In this document: one piece after another, positions 12,734 through 26,559 of the stretch
Layout: the number at the start of each line of letters is the position of its first letter
Numbering within the stretch: the first letter of the stretch is position 1
NCBI GenBank assembly: GCA_965153455.1
Contig: OZ234493.1
Location: 19,830,213 to 19,894,212 of the forward strand
Reading direction: 5' to 3'
Length of the DNA stretch: 64,000 nt
From: Sphagnum compactum
Taxonomy: Eukaryota; Bryophyta; Sphagnopsida; Sphagnales
The notes under the pieces: model-generated
What the model saw: only the letters and a program-made list of their open reading frames with translations
The model's database searches: none
What the model was told of the DNA's origin: nothing
Made by a program: the position numbers and the translations under genes

Positions 12734-14000
12734 AGCTTAATGGTAAATGAATGTTAGTTTAAGAAAAAATCTTCATGATAAGTAAGTTTAAGTCTTAAAT
12801 GACTAGTATGGTGATAAGGCACTCAACACTAGAGTCCCTAACACCAAGTGTGAAATGTACCTTTAGATTCATTATAGAGTACTATAGCAGCTTAAGGGAT
12901 TTGGGACCTTAAGTAATACCTCTATTTTGATATGAGGATTTTTCATAGATGATATTTCGGCTTGTACAAAATTTTAAAAAAGACTTAATACTAATTATGT
13001 CAACTTATTTACATTTCACACAACCTTGATATAAAAGATTGTGAAAAAATGTTTTCATACAACCAATTAGAAGTGGTCACTTGCTTCATAAATAGGGTGT
13101 AACCTTGACCTTAACAAAAAAGAAAAACCCAACTTAGAAAACTTATTTAGAGAGATCTCCAACTCAAGACTTCATCTCAAAATGCAAAATGGGGAGCTCT
13201 AAGAGGAGAAATCAAGTTACTTAGGACCTAAACCCATCACCAATAGCACAAAGCAAGTCCTTTAAGGAAACAATTGTCATGACATGAATTAGAGTATCTC
13301 CCTCTTGTGGGTACCTATTTTCAGTTCTATTTGGCTTGGGCTCTGTGCTGCTGTGCATTACCACCATGATGATCCAAAAAAAATTCCTCTTCTTATGTTC
13401 CCATATTTTTTCAATAGGTCATCATTATTTATGTCAATGTCAAAATTAATTTAAATTATTATAAATATCATGGACATGAAAAAGCCGTGTTAATTTGCCT
13501 TTTCATATCCATGTTAATGGGTAGGGAAAAAGAGTGAGATATGTAGTTATAAGGACATGAGGTAGTTGTCTTAAGAATTGTTTTAAGAATTGTTAAAGGA
13601 CAATTGTATGCATCATTACTTGATATTTTGTAATGATCCACATAAAAATAATAAATTGCATGTGTACTGAACATAAACATTATTACTAACATATATTTTA
13701 TATTTTCCTTAAAGTTTATTTTGAAATTAAAGTTTAATATTTATATGCACCAAAAAAAACCATTTCATATATACAAATAAAATTTTCATGTAAGTTAATG
13801 TTAGCATAATTTTAAATAAATATTAAAATTAAAGTTGTCTACTAATTGTTTAACCTAGTCGAAAGAGATAGTTACAACAAAATTGCAAACAAAACCACAT
13901 TTCATCCATCCTCTAGTACTTTTTATCATCCATATATGTGTGTTTATGGTGTCGCCAAATCAGTTGAACATTAGTCAATGTCTTGATTGTGTGCCAACTA
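12734..14000. other. AT-rich intergenic DNA
   Basis: No gene, RNA or repeat that I can support. Base composition is AT-rich throughout, with no open frame longer than about 75 codons. Confidence 0.5.
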
Positions 14001-14014
14001 AAGAACCTTAGATA

Positions 14015-14272
14015 GCAAGAATGTTTTGAAAATGACCCTTTAGTTGAAACATGTTTCACACTGTTTACCAACATAGGTGGACATTCAACTTGGAGATGTT
14101 GATGCCAAAAATATTTGATAGATGACCACCTAGTTGAAAAATGCTTTCAACTATATACCAATATAGTAGACAAGTTGACTTAATTGGTAATTGCCATAAT
14201 TTTATTTTAAAATCACCAAAATCCTAGTTGAAACATAGTTGCAAATGTCATGTAGTTGAAAACTTTTGGTTA
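14015..14272. repeat. Degenerate repeat, ~100 bp period
   Basis: The core tagttgaaacatgttt, followed by accaacata-like sequence, recurs about three times with substitutions (tagttgaaaaatgcttt, tagttgaaacatagttg). It is probably a decayed tandem duplication. Confidence 0.5.
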
Positions 14273-17200
14273 AAAAGGGGGGTTTTCTACTAGTGCATGT
14301 TTCATTCATCTCTTTAGTGATCCTTTATCCATTCATTTGCCAACCAAACTTGGAAAGCATCAAAGCTCAACAAGCTCCTTTCCACAAATGCAAATCGTAC
14401 GTCCTCTCAAAATGTACCTTTTCTTTTGCTAAACAACCTTATCTTTTTCTAAATTCTTGTGATTTGAAAGGGAGGACGCGGGGTAAGGGATTCCAATGGG
14501 GTTTTTGGGGGAAATGAAAAAAAACCTTCCTTTTATCATGTTTTGGAAATTCATAGAAAGGGAAATAGAAAGTCTTACTATCCATGGTTGGGAATGGCAA
14601 ACCAAAGTTTTTAGTTATGGCCATGAAAATGAGTAATGGGGGAGGGGTAACAAGCTTGATGGGATTAGGAAAAAAAGAATCACCTAATCTACCATCTTGA
14701 AGAAGGGGGAAACACGAAGGAATGCATCGTCTTAGACTTTGGAAAGTCAAGAACACAAGCATTCCCCTCCCCTGTTGTGAACTCCGATGACACGTGAATT
14801 TGATGCATCTCCCATTCAAAAAAATGCTCAATATTCATCACCAATTGACATGTATTTGGAACTCAAAGTCGACTTTTCATAAGCTTTGGTTACCAATGTC
14901 AAAAACACGGGCATAAAACACACTAAAATGAAGGTGATTGGTAGAACACTTGGGAATAATAAACCTTCACACAAATTCATTTTAAATTGACTAAATGAGA
15001 CATGCAAAATTGCATTTGCATGTTTCATTTGATTTAGTCAAGCTCCCCACCTCAAGCTTATGTTAAGGGGTGAAACTGCGGCCCCAAATCATTACCATCC
15101 TCCAGGAGGTAGGACCACGGGGTAAGGTTAACACCTTGTTACTCCATAAACAAAAGACTACCCTCACTAACTTATTTTACTACAACTATTCAAGTAGTAA
15201 ATAAGATGTCATACAAGTGAAAATGGGGAAAGTAAAGGTCTGTTGTCTAAAACTAGACCTACACTCATATCAGTTTTTGAATCCAGGGAGTAAAGGGTAG
15301 AACATAGAAAAAAACAAGGTGAAAAAAAGGGTAAACCTGAAAGTAATTACGTTCCCTGGGTCTATAATACCTTCAACATCCTCGAATACTACTTAGGGGG
15401 TATGTAGGCCCTTCTAACATTGTTGTCTTTCCCCTCCCCATGCCTACAAGTTCTCTAGTGGCTTAGCTTGCCACTTGCAACCTTCAAAATCCTTCCTCTG
15501 CATTTTATTGTCTACAACCAATTGTCATCCCTCTATAACTCATGCCTATTGCCTACCATAGTGCCTTCCAACTTACAGGAGGTAACTCGCTGGTCTATTA
15601 CCCCTTATTTCCACCACCACAATCCGGTTGTTACTTTTCTGTGGCAACCAGTAGCTTAGGGCTCCAAAGACTACTTAGTGGTCAGCCCCTTACTTTCTAT
15701 CTTAGAACATATGCAAATATATTAACTTAATGAAACATCCTACTTTTATCACCTAAACTGTTCTACCTTCCACATTTAATTGAACATCAATGCAACATAA
15801 GAAATTCGAGTCTTTTAACCATCTTCTATTAAAATCACACACAAAGTATATACTTATTTCTCCATTCCTCTCCTCCACTCTCCAAGTGAAAGTCCTACAT
15901 CTCCCAAAAATTTCGAATGAATTCCAAATCCCCTCAAACTTTCTCCTAGTCCCCCTTCCCCACATACCACACAAGGCCACGATCCCCCTAATCCTACCAT
16001 TATGGCCCATCTAAAATCATCCTCAAATTCAAATCATTTCCTCATTTTCCAAAAGGGTTTCATTTTTGGGGGTGGAGGATCATTACTACTTTCCCCCTCA
16101 TCATTCACTTGGCCTTGCCCTTCCTTCTGGCTCTACCCTCTTGCTCTTGCATGGGTGCTATGTTGCTTATCAACATCTCTCTCATGAAAGTCATCTTCCT
16201 CTACAACTAGTCTGATCTTCTCATGGTTGCTGTGATGGCGTCCTCCCTCGTCTCCTTTCCACTCCTATGTCTACCTCTTGTTGTAGCCATTTTCTCTTTT
16301 GCCTCCCGCTCTTTCCTGAGGTACATACTTTCCTTTATTATTTTTCTTATTATTCTTCCCCTTGCCTGCTGAATTTCTCTCAAGAACTAGCTCAATTTTT
16401 CTCTTTTCCAAGAATTACCTCCTACCTTCTTTTCAAATTTTTTCACCTCCCTTACTGGTTGTGCCTTGATTTATTTTTACAACACTAAAGGCAACTTCTC
16501 CTCTTCTTTCCATCGCGCTAAAGTTTGATTTTTCCACTCTTTCTAGAGGTTTTTCGCCTAGTTTCTCTCTTGTTCCCTTCAAGCTCTTTTCCTTTCCTTT
16601 TCAAGCTCTCAAAATGACAAAAAATGACAATGATGAAGAGTTTTTCCCACTTTTTTCTTGGAATGAAGGGACACACCTTTTTTTCTTCCCACATGTGTGG
16701 TGGGACTATAACCCCCATGGCTAAACCATCCTACCCTATGGGACAGGGTAGGTGTCATAAATACACCACACTTTGCACTCAACCCTTTAGGGTTTGATGG
16801 TGACCTCTCATCCCTTTTCATGATGGCTTGGTGTGGTGGTTGTCCACTTTTCATCCATGAATCTTCATCCTTGAAAATGGGTTGCACACAATACAAGCTT
16901 ATGGTGGCTAGTCCTAATTTATGCATTTTTTCCTACTTTGCCCCAATTTCCAAGTCTGCCATACCTTCCAGTGTTGCCCTAGTGCCTAGGACTACTCTAC
17001 TTGTTGGGTCTCTCCTACCATCTAGGTTTTTAATTACTTGGATTAGGGCCAAGGTAAGGTCTATTCAACTAATAGTAATACCTAAACAAGGCAAAGTTGA
17101 ATGAATTTAACAAGTCCCCCAACAATTTTAGAATCAAAAAACTTCTCTTGGGTTTTCACCAAACAAAAAAGGCAAGCTACAAGTGAATTGGATTGATGAA

Positions 17201-19089
17201 AATCTATTCACAAAACTCTAAGCAAAAGATGAATAACAAAGTAATTAAGAGGAGCCATAACTAAACCCAAATCTCTAAGATGGAAGGTGTTGATGGGGAG
17301 AAAAAAAGACCAAAAAAGGAAGGAGAAGCCAACTATCCATGAAAAGAAAATAGACCCAATGTTTATAATTACTAAAAATAAGTACACACAAGATTGGCAA
17401 CCACCCAAAACACCCTCCACAAAAATAGGTTAAAAAAACATGCACTCTTCCACACCCAAGTCTTCTTTTTTCAAGGCAATGCACATCAACCCCATACCCA
17501 AATATGTTTAGCTAAGACCTTGAATGTGGTCAGTGTTCACAAAAATATCCAAAGACAAATTAGAGGTTTTGCTTTGTAACAAATATGTAGACCTACTTAA
17601 GCTTCTTTTAGGAATGAGAATAGTCAATAGTAATGAGGATTGCTAGAGTAAAACCTTAACTAAAGCTAAATTACCAATTTATACCTCCATGGGTTTAATA
17701 AAAAGCATTTTGAAACATCAACTAAACTTGCACTTTAACAAAGAAATGCAAATTGAATGGTGGTGGTGCTCAAATGTAGGAGGCGGAGGCGGGGGGGGGG
17801 GGGGGGGGGGTTGAGTGCACAATAATGGTACACATACCAATAGGCAATTCTTCCCATAGGTATTAAAAAAAAGAAATAAATAAAATGGAAGGATATGGAA
17901 AGCTTGGAAGAATTAAGAAAGTTGAACAACGTTTTCTAATTGAAAGACCAACTCACATCTCATTAACAAAGAAGGGACCCATGGAAGAGGCCAATGAATA
18001 TTTAAAAAATTAATTTTCAAGCACATACATTTGCACCCAAATAAGTAGGTAAAGGCACATCACAAGGGTGGTTGAGGCCTTTTCAAAGGATACATGGGCT
18101 AGTCTACAAGTGAGAACAACAAGCATCCTCAATTGGTCAAGGTGACATTTATGGACACAAAGGTGAGAGATGGAGAAAACACTAAAACAATGTAAAGATC
18201 AATCAATCTTGTGACTACCCTTTTAAGCCATGCTAATGTGTAACATGTCCATCCATCCGACATCTTTTGATGTGAGGGGTTTGGATTTTGGAAAAAGTAA
18301 AAGGAACCCAAAAAAAGTTGAGAAATTGGATACCAACTCTTCCATCTCCTCTCCATGTTATAATTACCTTCACTTGTATAAAACCTAGTTTTTTTTTTGG
18401 TTAAGTTAAGCCAAGTTTTCAATCATAATGAACAATGAACAATTTTGGTTACAATAAAAATGGACTAGTCATTTATGCCATAAACTTGATTAAGTTCAAA
18501 TGACTAAGATGACTGAAATGTTCCTTATTTAACTTAACTAAAAAAATCAAGTTGACTTAACATCCTACATGGCCAAATAAATAAATAAATAAACAAAACA
18601 TAAATATCTATATTTTTGAAGAACTATTACAACTATGATTTGTTGGATTGCCGCAAGTTTGTTGAATTTTTTCTTGAACTAGACTACCCAAAAAAAACAA
18701 AGAAACAAACAAAATTTATTTTTCCAATTACATGATTGTTGAACCCTTGTTTAGTCCTCCATTCAATTTTCATTTTTTAAATCATCATATAATAGGCCAT
18801 GTGTAAACTTTTTAACATATGACACAAAAGATAATCAAACCTTTCAACTTTTTTGCATACACCGAGGCCTTAACCATTGAACCACAACATCACATAATGA
18901 GAAAAGTTGACATCCATATATATATAAACATTAAATTAATTTTAAATATGTATTTCAAGGACTCAAATGTGATATTAAAAAAAATTATTCACTCTATAAA
19001 TTCAAATGTAGTGTCTTTAATGTCATCATCATCATTATTATTCTATACTTAAGCTTTTAAAAAATTCATTTTTTTGAATTTTCAATGAA
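14273..19089. other. Gene-poor stretch with pyrimidine-rich tract and poly-G
   Basis: No supported gene. 15800-16620 is strongly pyrimidine-rich on the plus strand. Its complement encodes Lys/Glu/Arg-rich open stretches without a recognisable domain, so it may be a decayed coding relic or simple low complexity. A run of 20 G lies at 17791-17810 beside a GGAGGCGGAGGC tract and could form a G-quadruplex. Otherwise AT-rich. Confidence 0.4.
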
Positions 19090-19850
19090 TTTTTTATTCA
19101 AAACTCAATATTTCATACACCTTAGGTCTAAAAATTACCAAACCATCTATATTGAATCCTACTTATTGAAGTATTTCTACTAACACCAAGAGTTTACCCC
19201 AACTTTTAAACTTAAGTCTAAAATTCAGCTTTCATTCTCACTAAAAATTGAGATTTCATTTGTTAATAAATCTCTAGTGACAAACATAATTGATTCAAAA
19301 TTCAATATTGAGCTTTCATCCTAGGTCTAAACAACACAAAATCACTTCCATTAAATCCTACTCATTAAAATATTTCCAAAAGCACCAAGAACTTACCCCA
19401 AATTCTTTAACTGAAGCATGAAATTATAATTTCATTTTCATTAAAAAATGATTTCATTTGTTACTAAATTTTCACATACAAAAATGATTCAAAATCCAAT
19501 ATCTATTACACCTTAGGTTTAAAAATTATGAAACCACCACCATTTGATTCTAGTCACTAGAGGATTTACGGTACCAAGAGTACACTCAAACATCTTCGAC
19601 TTAAGTCTGATTTCTAATCAATTTGTATTAAAAATAAAATTTTCATTTGCTACTGAATTTCCAAAGACAAAAGTTATTCAAGATCTAGTTTATCCCATTA
19701 ATCATTGAGGGATTTCCAACAATATCAAGAACATGCCCCAATTGCCTCAAACTTTTTGTTTTGATTCATCGAATTTTCAATAATAAAATTAACGTTCAAT
19801 GACTTTTGCACCATGGGTCCAAAAACTTAGTGCACCCCTATTCATTGAGA
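19090..19850. repeat. Ancient decayed tandem satellite, ~150-200 bp unit
   Basis: Ordered words recur with heavy divergence: ttaggtctaaa (about 19122, 19322, 19513), caccaagagtttacccc (about 19184, 19384, 19575, 19722) and a trailing tttcatttgtta block. About four units can be followed. It is unrelated in sequence to the 280 bp array at 11.3 kb. Confidence 0.65.
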
Positions 19851-20464
19851 ATCCACTGGAACCAAAAATGCAATAGAAGGTGTTGTTGGTTTGAGAGATT
19901 TTGAAGTGACAAATGTTTTTTGAAAAACTACTTTATTTAATAGTAGATTCATTATAAACAACAATTAAAAGCATGAAAATTATATTATATTTTCATTTTT
20001 AATTAACTAAAATTTAAGATTTTTTATTTTTATTTTTTCGATTTTAATGTTACCACATCATCAAAAGCAGCATTATAATGACAAGGTGTCATATTTGGAT
20101 GACATATTTAAGTCACATTAATCCTAGTAGTCAAATCAAACAATTTCAAGTTAGTGTCATATATGTCATGTGCATAGTATGATATTTGATTTGATTGCCA
20201 AAAGGTTATTTCAAAAAACTCACATCTTTTATGGGCGTATAGGATCTTTAATATTAGGCCTAACTAAGTTAATTTTTTCTACATTTTACAAAATTTAATT
20301 CTAGCAAACTCACTTAGAACAACCAACACAATGTCAAACTTGCAAAACAAGGGTTTATGAGGATCACAATGCACATCCAAATATGGAGCCCTTTGCAAGG
20401 TTGATAGGGCCGATTCCTCTCTCCCTCCCAAAGCCCTCATATGGTTGTTTGATGCAAGTTCAAT

Positions 20465-21125
20465 GGACCATTTCCCTTGGGACCCAAAGGAGTCGAATTG
20501 GGAAGGATGTCCCTCATTCGTGACGCCCATTTCTTTGCATACATAGCCAAGAGAGGCTACATTACTAAATGTGAGTAGAAAACCATCCTCCTTTTTCCTT
20601 ATGACCTTTTTGCAATAGTTCAATCTCCTTTCCACCACCCTTCAATAGATCATCTATAAATTGTGACACAACTCCAAAGCTCAAAAAGTAGCCATTTTAG
20701 TTTGGTTGATCCTTAACCACAATCACCTTGTGGGATATTGGTTGGCCTACATGGGATTACTTACAAGTTACAAAGTTTGTGATAATGACACCATTGAAAT
20801 GCCACAACATTACACATTGGATTGTCCCAAAGCTAGAATTGTCTAGGACACCTTTCTTTAGATCTAGCACAGGTGGGACATCCTAACTCTTGGACTTTTA
20901 TGTGACATAGTAGCCCCTAGAAAGCAAGATGATTTAGATATTCACAAACTTCATAGAGGAGGATTTTCTTATAATAAATAACTATTAGACATTCTTCATT
21001 GTTGTATTATGTACTTTTTATGGGTTGAGAGATGCCATAAGCATTTTGATGATGAATACTTTACTAGTAGGATTCTTCACTAGGCTTGGACCTCCATTGT
21101 TGAGGTCAACATGGCCACTTGATAT
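20465..21125 (+). pseudogene. LINE-like reverse transcriptase C-terminal remnant
   Basis: Two plus-strand frames read as diverged protein interrupted by stops. The first has GPKGVELGRMSLIRDAHFF and YIAKRGYITKCE. The second has a Cys/His knuckle region with HYTLDCPKARIV, then FLWVERCHKHFDDEY. This pattern resembles the zf-RVT-type tail of plant non-LTR retrotransposon ORF2. Stops at 20576, 20844 and 21081 sit where Trp, Trp and Gln would be expected, and a frameshift separates the blocks. The family call rests on motif resemblance only; a decayed unknown gene is the alternative. Confidence 0.5.
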
Positions 21126-22199
21126 GATATCAACATTCATAGGAGCACTAGAGAGGCTAGCTTGCAAGCTAACATAAACACTTCTATGTCAAGTGTCACT
21201 CTTGTTAATAAAATTTAGAGATTTACAATACTCCAAGATTTTCATGGAGTTGTTGAAACATTCAATTCTCTATGTAGTGTGCAATGTTTTTTTTTCTAAC
21301 AATTATTTTCCTCAATCCAAAAAATGGATTTTTGGGGAAAATTTGCCACATTTTGTATATCAAGAAATTGAAAATGAAAACCGTCGTTATTGTTACAAAT
21401 GTGTGACAACAATCATGCCACACAAAACTAATGTTACGAAATTCAAGTATCATATCCAAAGATAATTTTTTGAAGGAGATAAAACACTATTCAAAAGGCT
21501 TCTTCAAATTCATGAAAACTATAAAGGCATATTTATACATGCACAATGCCATTGAATGATTCAATTTTCAACACATAAATCCAACACCTAAGTTACTTAC
21601 AATGTATGTCCAACATGTCATTGATAGGTGTTGATGAACAAACCATAACTATAAAAGAAATAAAACATGTCATGAAGCCTATACACAACTACTAAGAGTG
21701 ATGTGCAATTGTACAATCTAACATCATGCAAGGTAAAAAATGAAAAAATAAATTTACCTATTTGCTTAGTGCATGCAACCCCAAGTTTCAGTGTTTTTTC
21801 TTGAATTTTGTGAACGGATACCATGCTAAAAATACCCCAATATTCAGTTTTTCTCAATGAATTTTCTGATGTAGCCAAGTGGTGATCATCCATTGGAAGT
21901 GTAGTGAAAGTGGTGATCGTCCATAGAAAAGTTTAGCAAAATCTGGGCTATAAACTGGATAGTTCAAAATTTTAATATCTTTTTATATTTTTGGCTACTT
22001 ATTAGAACCAAACATAGAAATCTAGTAAACTTTACTATTCAATTTTCCAATTTACGGAGATTCAAACCCTAATAAATCACTTCATTTTCAATTTTCAATT
22101 TGTTAATTTCTCTTTTTGGTAAAATTTCACTAGTGAAAATATTGAACCAAGCCATTGTGAAAATAGTGAGACAATGAATGTTTGATCCTTCTTTTCCAA

Positions 22200-22266
22200 A
22201 TGGTTGCCTAAGGTTTGGCTAGACATTATTGCCTTAGGCAACCTAATCAAAACCTTAGGCAACCAT
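22200..22266. repeat. Inverted repeat with 17 bp perfect arms
   Basis: atggttgcctaaggttt (22200-22216) is the exact reverse complement of 22250-22266. The loop contains a further gccttaggcaacc copy, so the right arm is itself duplicated. Confidence 0.85.
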
Positions 22267-24886
22267 ATCACAAAAAAAAAAGTTATAATTTTTTGAAGTT
22301 TTGTATGCACAACAAAAAAATCTTTATGTTGAGAGCATCCAAAGTGTAGAAATATTTTGTGATGTATGGGTCAACCAAGAAGGCCCATCACAAGAATAGA
22401 AGTTTCACACCTTGAATGCACCCACAACTAATTAGTAGAAATACGCTATCCTATATCACCATAGCATGTACTATACTCAAACATTTGAGCATTGCAATTT
22501 TAAGTTGGATGAAACATAGGAACTCATTTTCTACTCATAAGACCTTAATATAATGAAATTCACAATACATGTTTAAAGAAAAATGAACTTTTGAGTCTCC
22601 TCTAAGGAGGGACTTTGAAGGTTTGGGAGAACAATACTATAGTACCTTGACCATTTCAACACATGTCCGTCGAATAATTAATTAATTTTGAAAAATTCAT
22701 TTCAACAAATAGAAATATTCCCAAATATTCACTCTTTTCCTTCACAACATTATTTGATTTGTAAGAAATAATTTTTGAAAATTTCAACGTTTCTAAGAAC
22801 AATATAATTAGTGTCAAATTGGCCAAGGTACTAAGGTATACAAACCATATTGCTCTATGACATTTGAATCCAAGAATGGTTCTATCCCTTGAGCAAAACA
22901 CTTTGAAAAGTGAAGGAAATGACAAGTGTTGGTCTGGTATATAGGCTTGTGCTCTCGTATCAAAACACATAGCAAGCACCCTACCAGTTTGATATGAGTT
23001 CATGAGGCAAATACAAGCATTATATCAGTACCAGCTTAGTAGTAATCTGGGTGATATTCCTACATTACCTAATATCAGTTTTATACCAACCTCAAAACCT
23101 CGACCATACATCAATATATCACTACTACAAAATGTGGGTGCAGTTCATTGGTCCCTGTTCACTAGACCTGTGAATTTACTCAAAATCGAGTGAAATCACT
23201 TGACATACAAGGACACCTTTTGTTGTAATGTATGTATGCATTGATGTATAAACACATGTATTGTATGTGTATGTACATTATAAAAGTTATGTACTTTGTA
23301 CTTATATACATAATATATGTCATATATTATGTATATATGGCATACATTTTATGAATGGAAGCCATATTTGGTCCACATCCTTTTGGCAATTTCATCACAA
23401 TTTCACAGGATAATCTTAAAATAGGCTAAAGAGGTGCAAAAAGTTGTGGCGCTTATTAGACCAAGTGCCAACACAGGTGCAGCAGTTTAAGACAGCACTG
23501 GAATGAACCAAAATCCAACCAACCCAACAAACTTTAAGTTCTGTGGAGGTTGTAGAACAAATGGATTTGAACGAATCCTAATGTTAGTAGTAGTAGTAGT
23601 AGTCTCTATTACTTTTTTTGGGGGGCTACTTTCATTCTGAGGGAGATGTCGGAATATAAAGTAAGCATGCCGAAAAGTGAGGAATACTTTACACGTTGGA
23701 ACAATAACAGATACACTTACAACAATTTGTGAAAAAGACCCAAAACCCAAAAGAAAAATCCCACTGATATGATCAGCTCAAGACTTAGTTAGAGCAACTC
23801 CACCCATACTTCATTGTGGAAAGACAAAAATGTCAAGCCCTTTTACAAAACTGAAAAGAGCGCACCCCCAAGACCTCTTGTGTTAGGAGTGAATATATAA
23901 TATCATGGATTTTAGGCTCCGTCCAAATACATTGGGAAATCTCTGAGAATGTCATTATGATCCTGCAAATCCTTTGAATTGAGAAACCCAGTTTCATGAA
24001 GCAATACAAATTACATCTCAAATTGGGGATGAAATAGGGATTACAGGGTGGGAAATCAGGTCCTAACTATAGGATGACTTTATGGATACTTGTAAGTATT
24101 GTGAACTCTGAGTTCATCTTTCCAGAACTTGATGGAACATTTGAACTTGGTTCATGAAGCAGAGCCATCACACAATGAGCTATGAAAGACATTAAACACC
24201 TCTCAACTAGCTCTAATATCCTACTCATTATTTCTTCGTCAACTCAATTGCTCAACATGGCATAAACCTGTTTGGTTCAAACACATGATTTAATTGGTTT
24301 GAACCTTAATTTTTAGGTTAAGTAAAAAAATAATGTTTGTTATTATTCAATCACCAAAACTATGCTAATGATAGGTGTTCTCAATCTCCTTAGAAATGTT
24401 AAGTTTGGAAATTGGTGTGAGACAACAACAACCAAAAAAAATTTACAACTCTATTTGCACAGAACTATGTAGAATGCAAAAAAGACACAAGGAGAAGACA
24501 AGCCTGAAAATGTGCACGACAAAGCTTGTTGGGGACAGGGAAAGGGCATATCTAATTAGTGTCCCCATGAGCTACCACGTGTTGAGTCTCCCATGGAATA
24601 TGACTAGGATTGTTTAACTCTCGGCAAACACATTGACATGTATATGATGAGCTTCTGGTCACTTAGGCCAAAAGTTTTGGGTGGGGGGAGGGGTGTGTGG
24701 AACTTCGAAGAACTTAAATGCCCGAAGATCTGGGGCTGCAAGCTCCCAGAAGGAGAAGGAGAAGGAGCAATGGGAATTGGGTTGGCGTGAGGAGGACACT
24801 TCCGGATTGTATGAAACACACACCAATCAAATAGTGGCTTTCAGTACTAGGCTGAAATAATAAATTGTTTCTTTCTTTTCACCGTA

Positions 24887-24959
24887 GTCAAGGGAGATGG
24901 CAGAAGAGTCAAGTGTATACCAAACCAACACTTGATATTCTTCTGCCATCTCCCTTGAC
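24887..24959. repeat. Compact hairpin, ~30 bp stem, 11 nt loop
   Basis: Left arm 24887-24916 and right arm 24928-24959 are complementary across their whole length except for a small internal bulge (gag against gaata). The core gtcaagggagatggcagaag is perfectly paired. Pairing stops sharply at both ends. It could be a minimal small-RNA precursor or the remnant of a foldback element. I do not recognise a known plant miRNA in either arm. Confidence 0.8.
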
Positions 24960-26559
24960 CTGTCTTTCTTCTGTGGAAGCAACGACCCTACGAGGCTAGT
25001 ATGACCTGAGGCAATAGAGCTTGATAACAATACTATCCTTGTTACCTAACCTTGTGACAACTAAGGACTTGAGGTAATATCCATCATGTACCAGTTTTCA
25101 ATACTAAGGATATATACGTGCATCATACCAGCCAAATAACAATCTTGAACCCAATACCAGGACCAGATCAGTATGAAAAGCTTTTATAAGTACCCAATAC
25201 CAACACCCGACGGCTATGAAATTTTAATTGAAGTACCCAACATCAAGACCAGCTGGTATGTTCAAAAGTCAATACCAGACCACGATGGAAGAATTCCTGG
25301 CTCTTCCATCCTCACCACCCCGCCGGCCTCCCTCACCTGGAAACCTTGGGTGAATAAAAAATTCTTAGGTGAAAATTGAAGTTTAGCCTTGATTACCGAT
25401 CAAGAGGGTATAGGAACCTTCCAATTTTCAATAGGGTTTGAGATTAGAGTGTTCTTAGCAACTTCCTTGAGTGAATAGGTATAGAACAATATGTTAATCA
25501 TACTAGCCATAATTGGCCATGCTAATGGCATATTAAGGTTGGGAGGGTGGGCCCAAATAATAAATTGAAGATTTTTTTTTGGTTCAAAAGTTGCAATTGT
25601 TTTACATAGCTATTGAGGTTTCATATTGTGATTTTAGCTATTTTGCTCATTTAATCCTATTATTACAAAAGATATATATATTTTTTCCAAAAACCCGTTG
25701 TCTAGTTTGAGTGAAGTGATTAGTGCATTTTTGAGACATACGTAAATCAATCAAAATACATATCCAAACATTTCATGAGAGAGTGCTTTATCATTTCAAG
25801 CTCATTTAATCATTACTAAAAGGTGGCTATGTGTTTGTGCCAAAACAATAAACCTTCTCTTATTTCAAAATAATGATATTTGGTCTGATTGAAATGATCA
25901 ATGCATTTCACCACACAATTAATGGAATCAAGATACACATCAAAATATGAAAACAATATTAGCCTACCCGTTCAATGTCACTAGCAAGCCACACAAACAT
26001 TGATCAAGAATCTAAGTCGCACATAGTCACTTTAAGAGATGGATTTTATGCCAGATTTTGATTTGCTTCCAAATATTAAAGATGAGTTAATTCAAGAAGA
26101 TCAATCTAGCGATCAAAATTCATATGAAACTAATGAAAGTCAAAATGCAACTTGTGAACATGAATAATGGGCCTAGGTGAAGAGAGTTGCCTTCAAATGT
26201 TCGATCCTTTTATGTTCTTCCAACATGAATTAAACCAACATCGTGCAATGACTTTTCTTGGATTCAACAAACTACATTCACATCACATTTCACAAGGTTA
26301 ACATACATACAATTTTTTTACACATTTTGACAACCAATAATCGTGTCATAATTTGCAAGGACCCAACATTACTATGCAGTGAAATTTGACTAGTCAACAC
26401 GTTACACATGGGGAAGAACTATTGAAAATAATGACAACTATAATTATGTTGATATGTAGCATGACATGGTAGTGGTTGAAGGTGGATCAAAAATTGCATC
26501 TACATTACACTTCTAGACAATCTGAATCGTCTCCTCGAAGAACCATTTGTGTGAGGTGA

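Larger units (their letters stand above)
21130..26555. other. Gene-poor AT-rich stretch
   Basis: No supported gene. It contains the hairpins at 22200-22266 and 24887-24959 listed separately, a (TAG)n run near 23587-23605, TATG-rich low complexity at 23220-23345, and scattered ccagtaccag-like words at 23.0 and 25.1-25.3 kb. A small open frame at about 26040-26168 has no recognisable product. Confidence 0.4.

Noticed and set aside
15800-16620. Retrotransposon gag-like coding relic on the minus strand
   Set aside because: Charged low-complexity translation with stops and no zinc knuckle; cannot be separated from simple pyrimidine-rich DNA.
20279-20638. 119-codon minus-strand frame
   Set aside because: It overlaps the plus-strand LINE-like remnant, whose conserved-looking residues are on the other strand.
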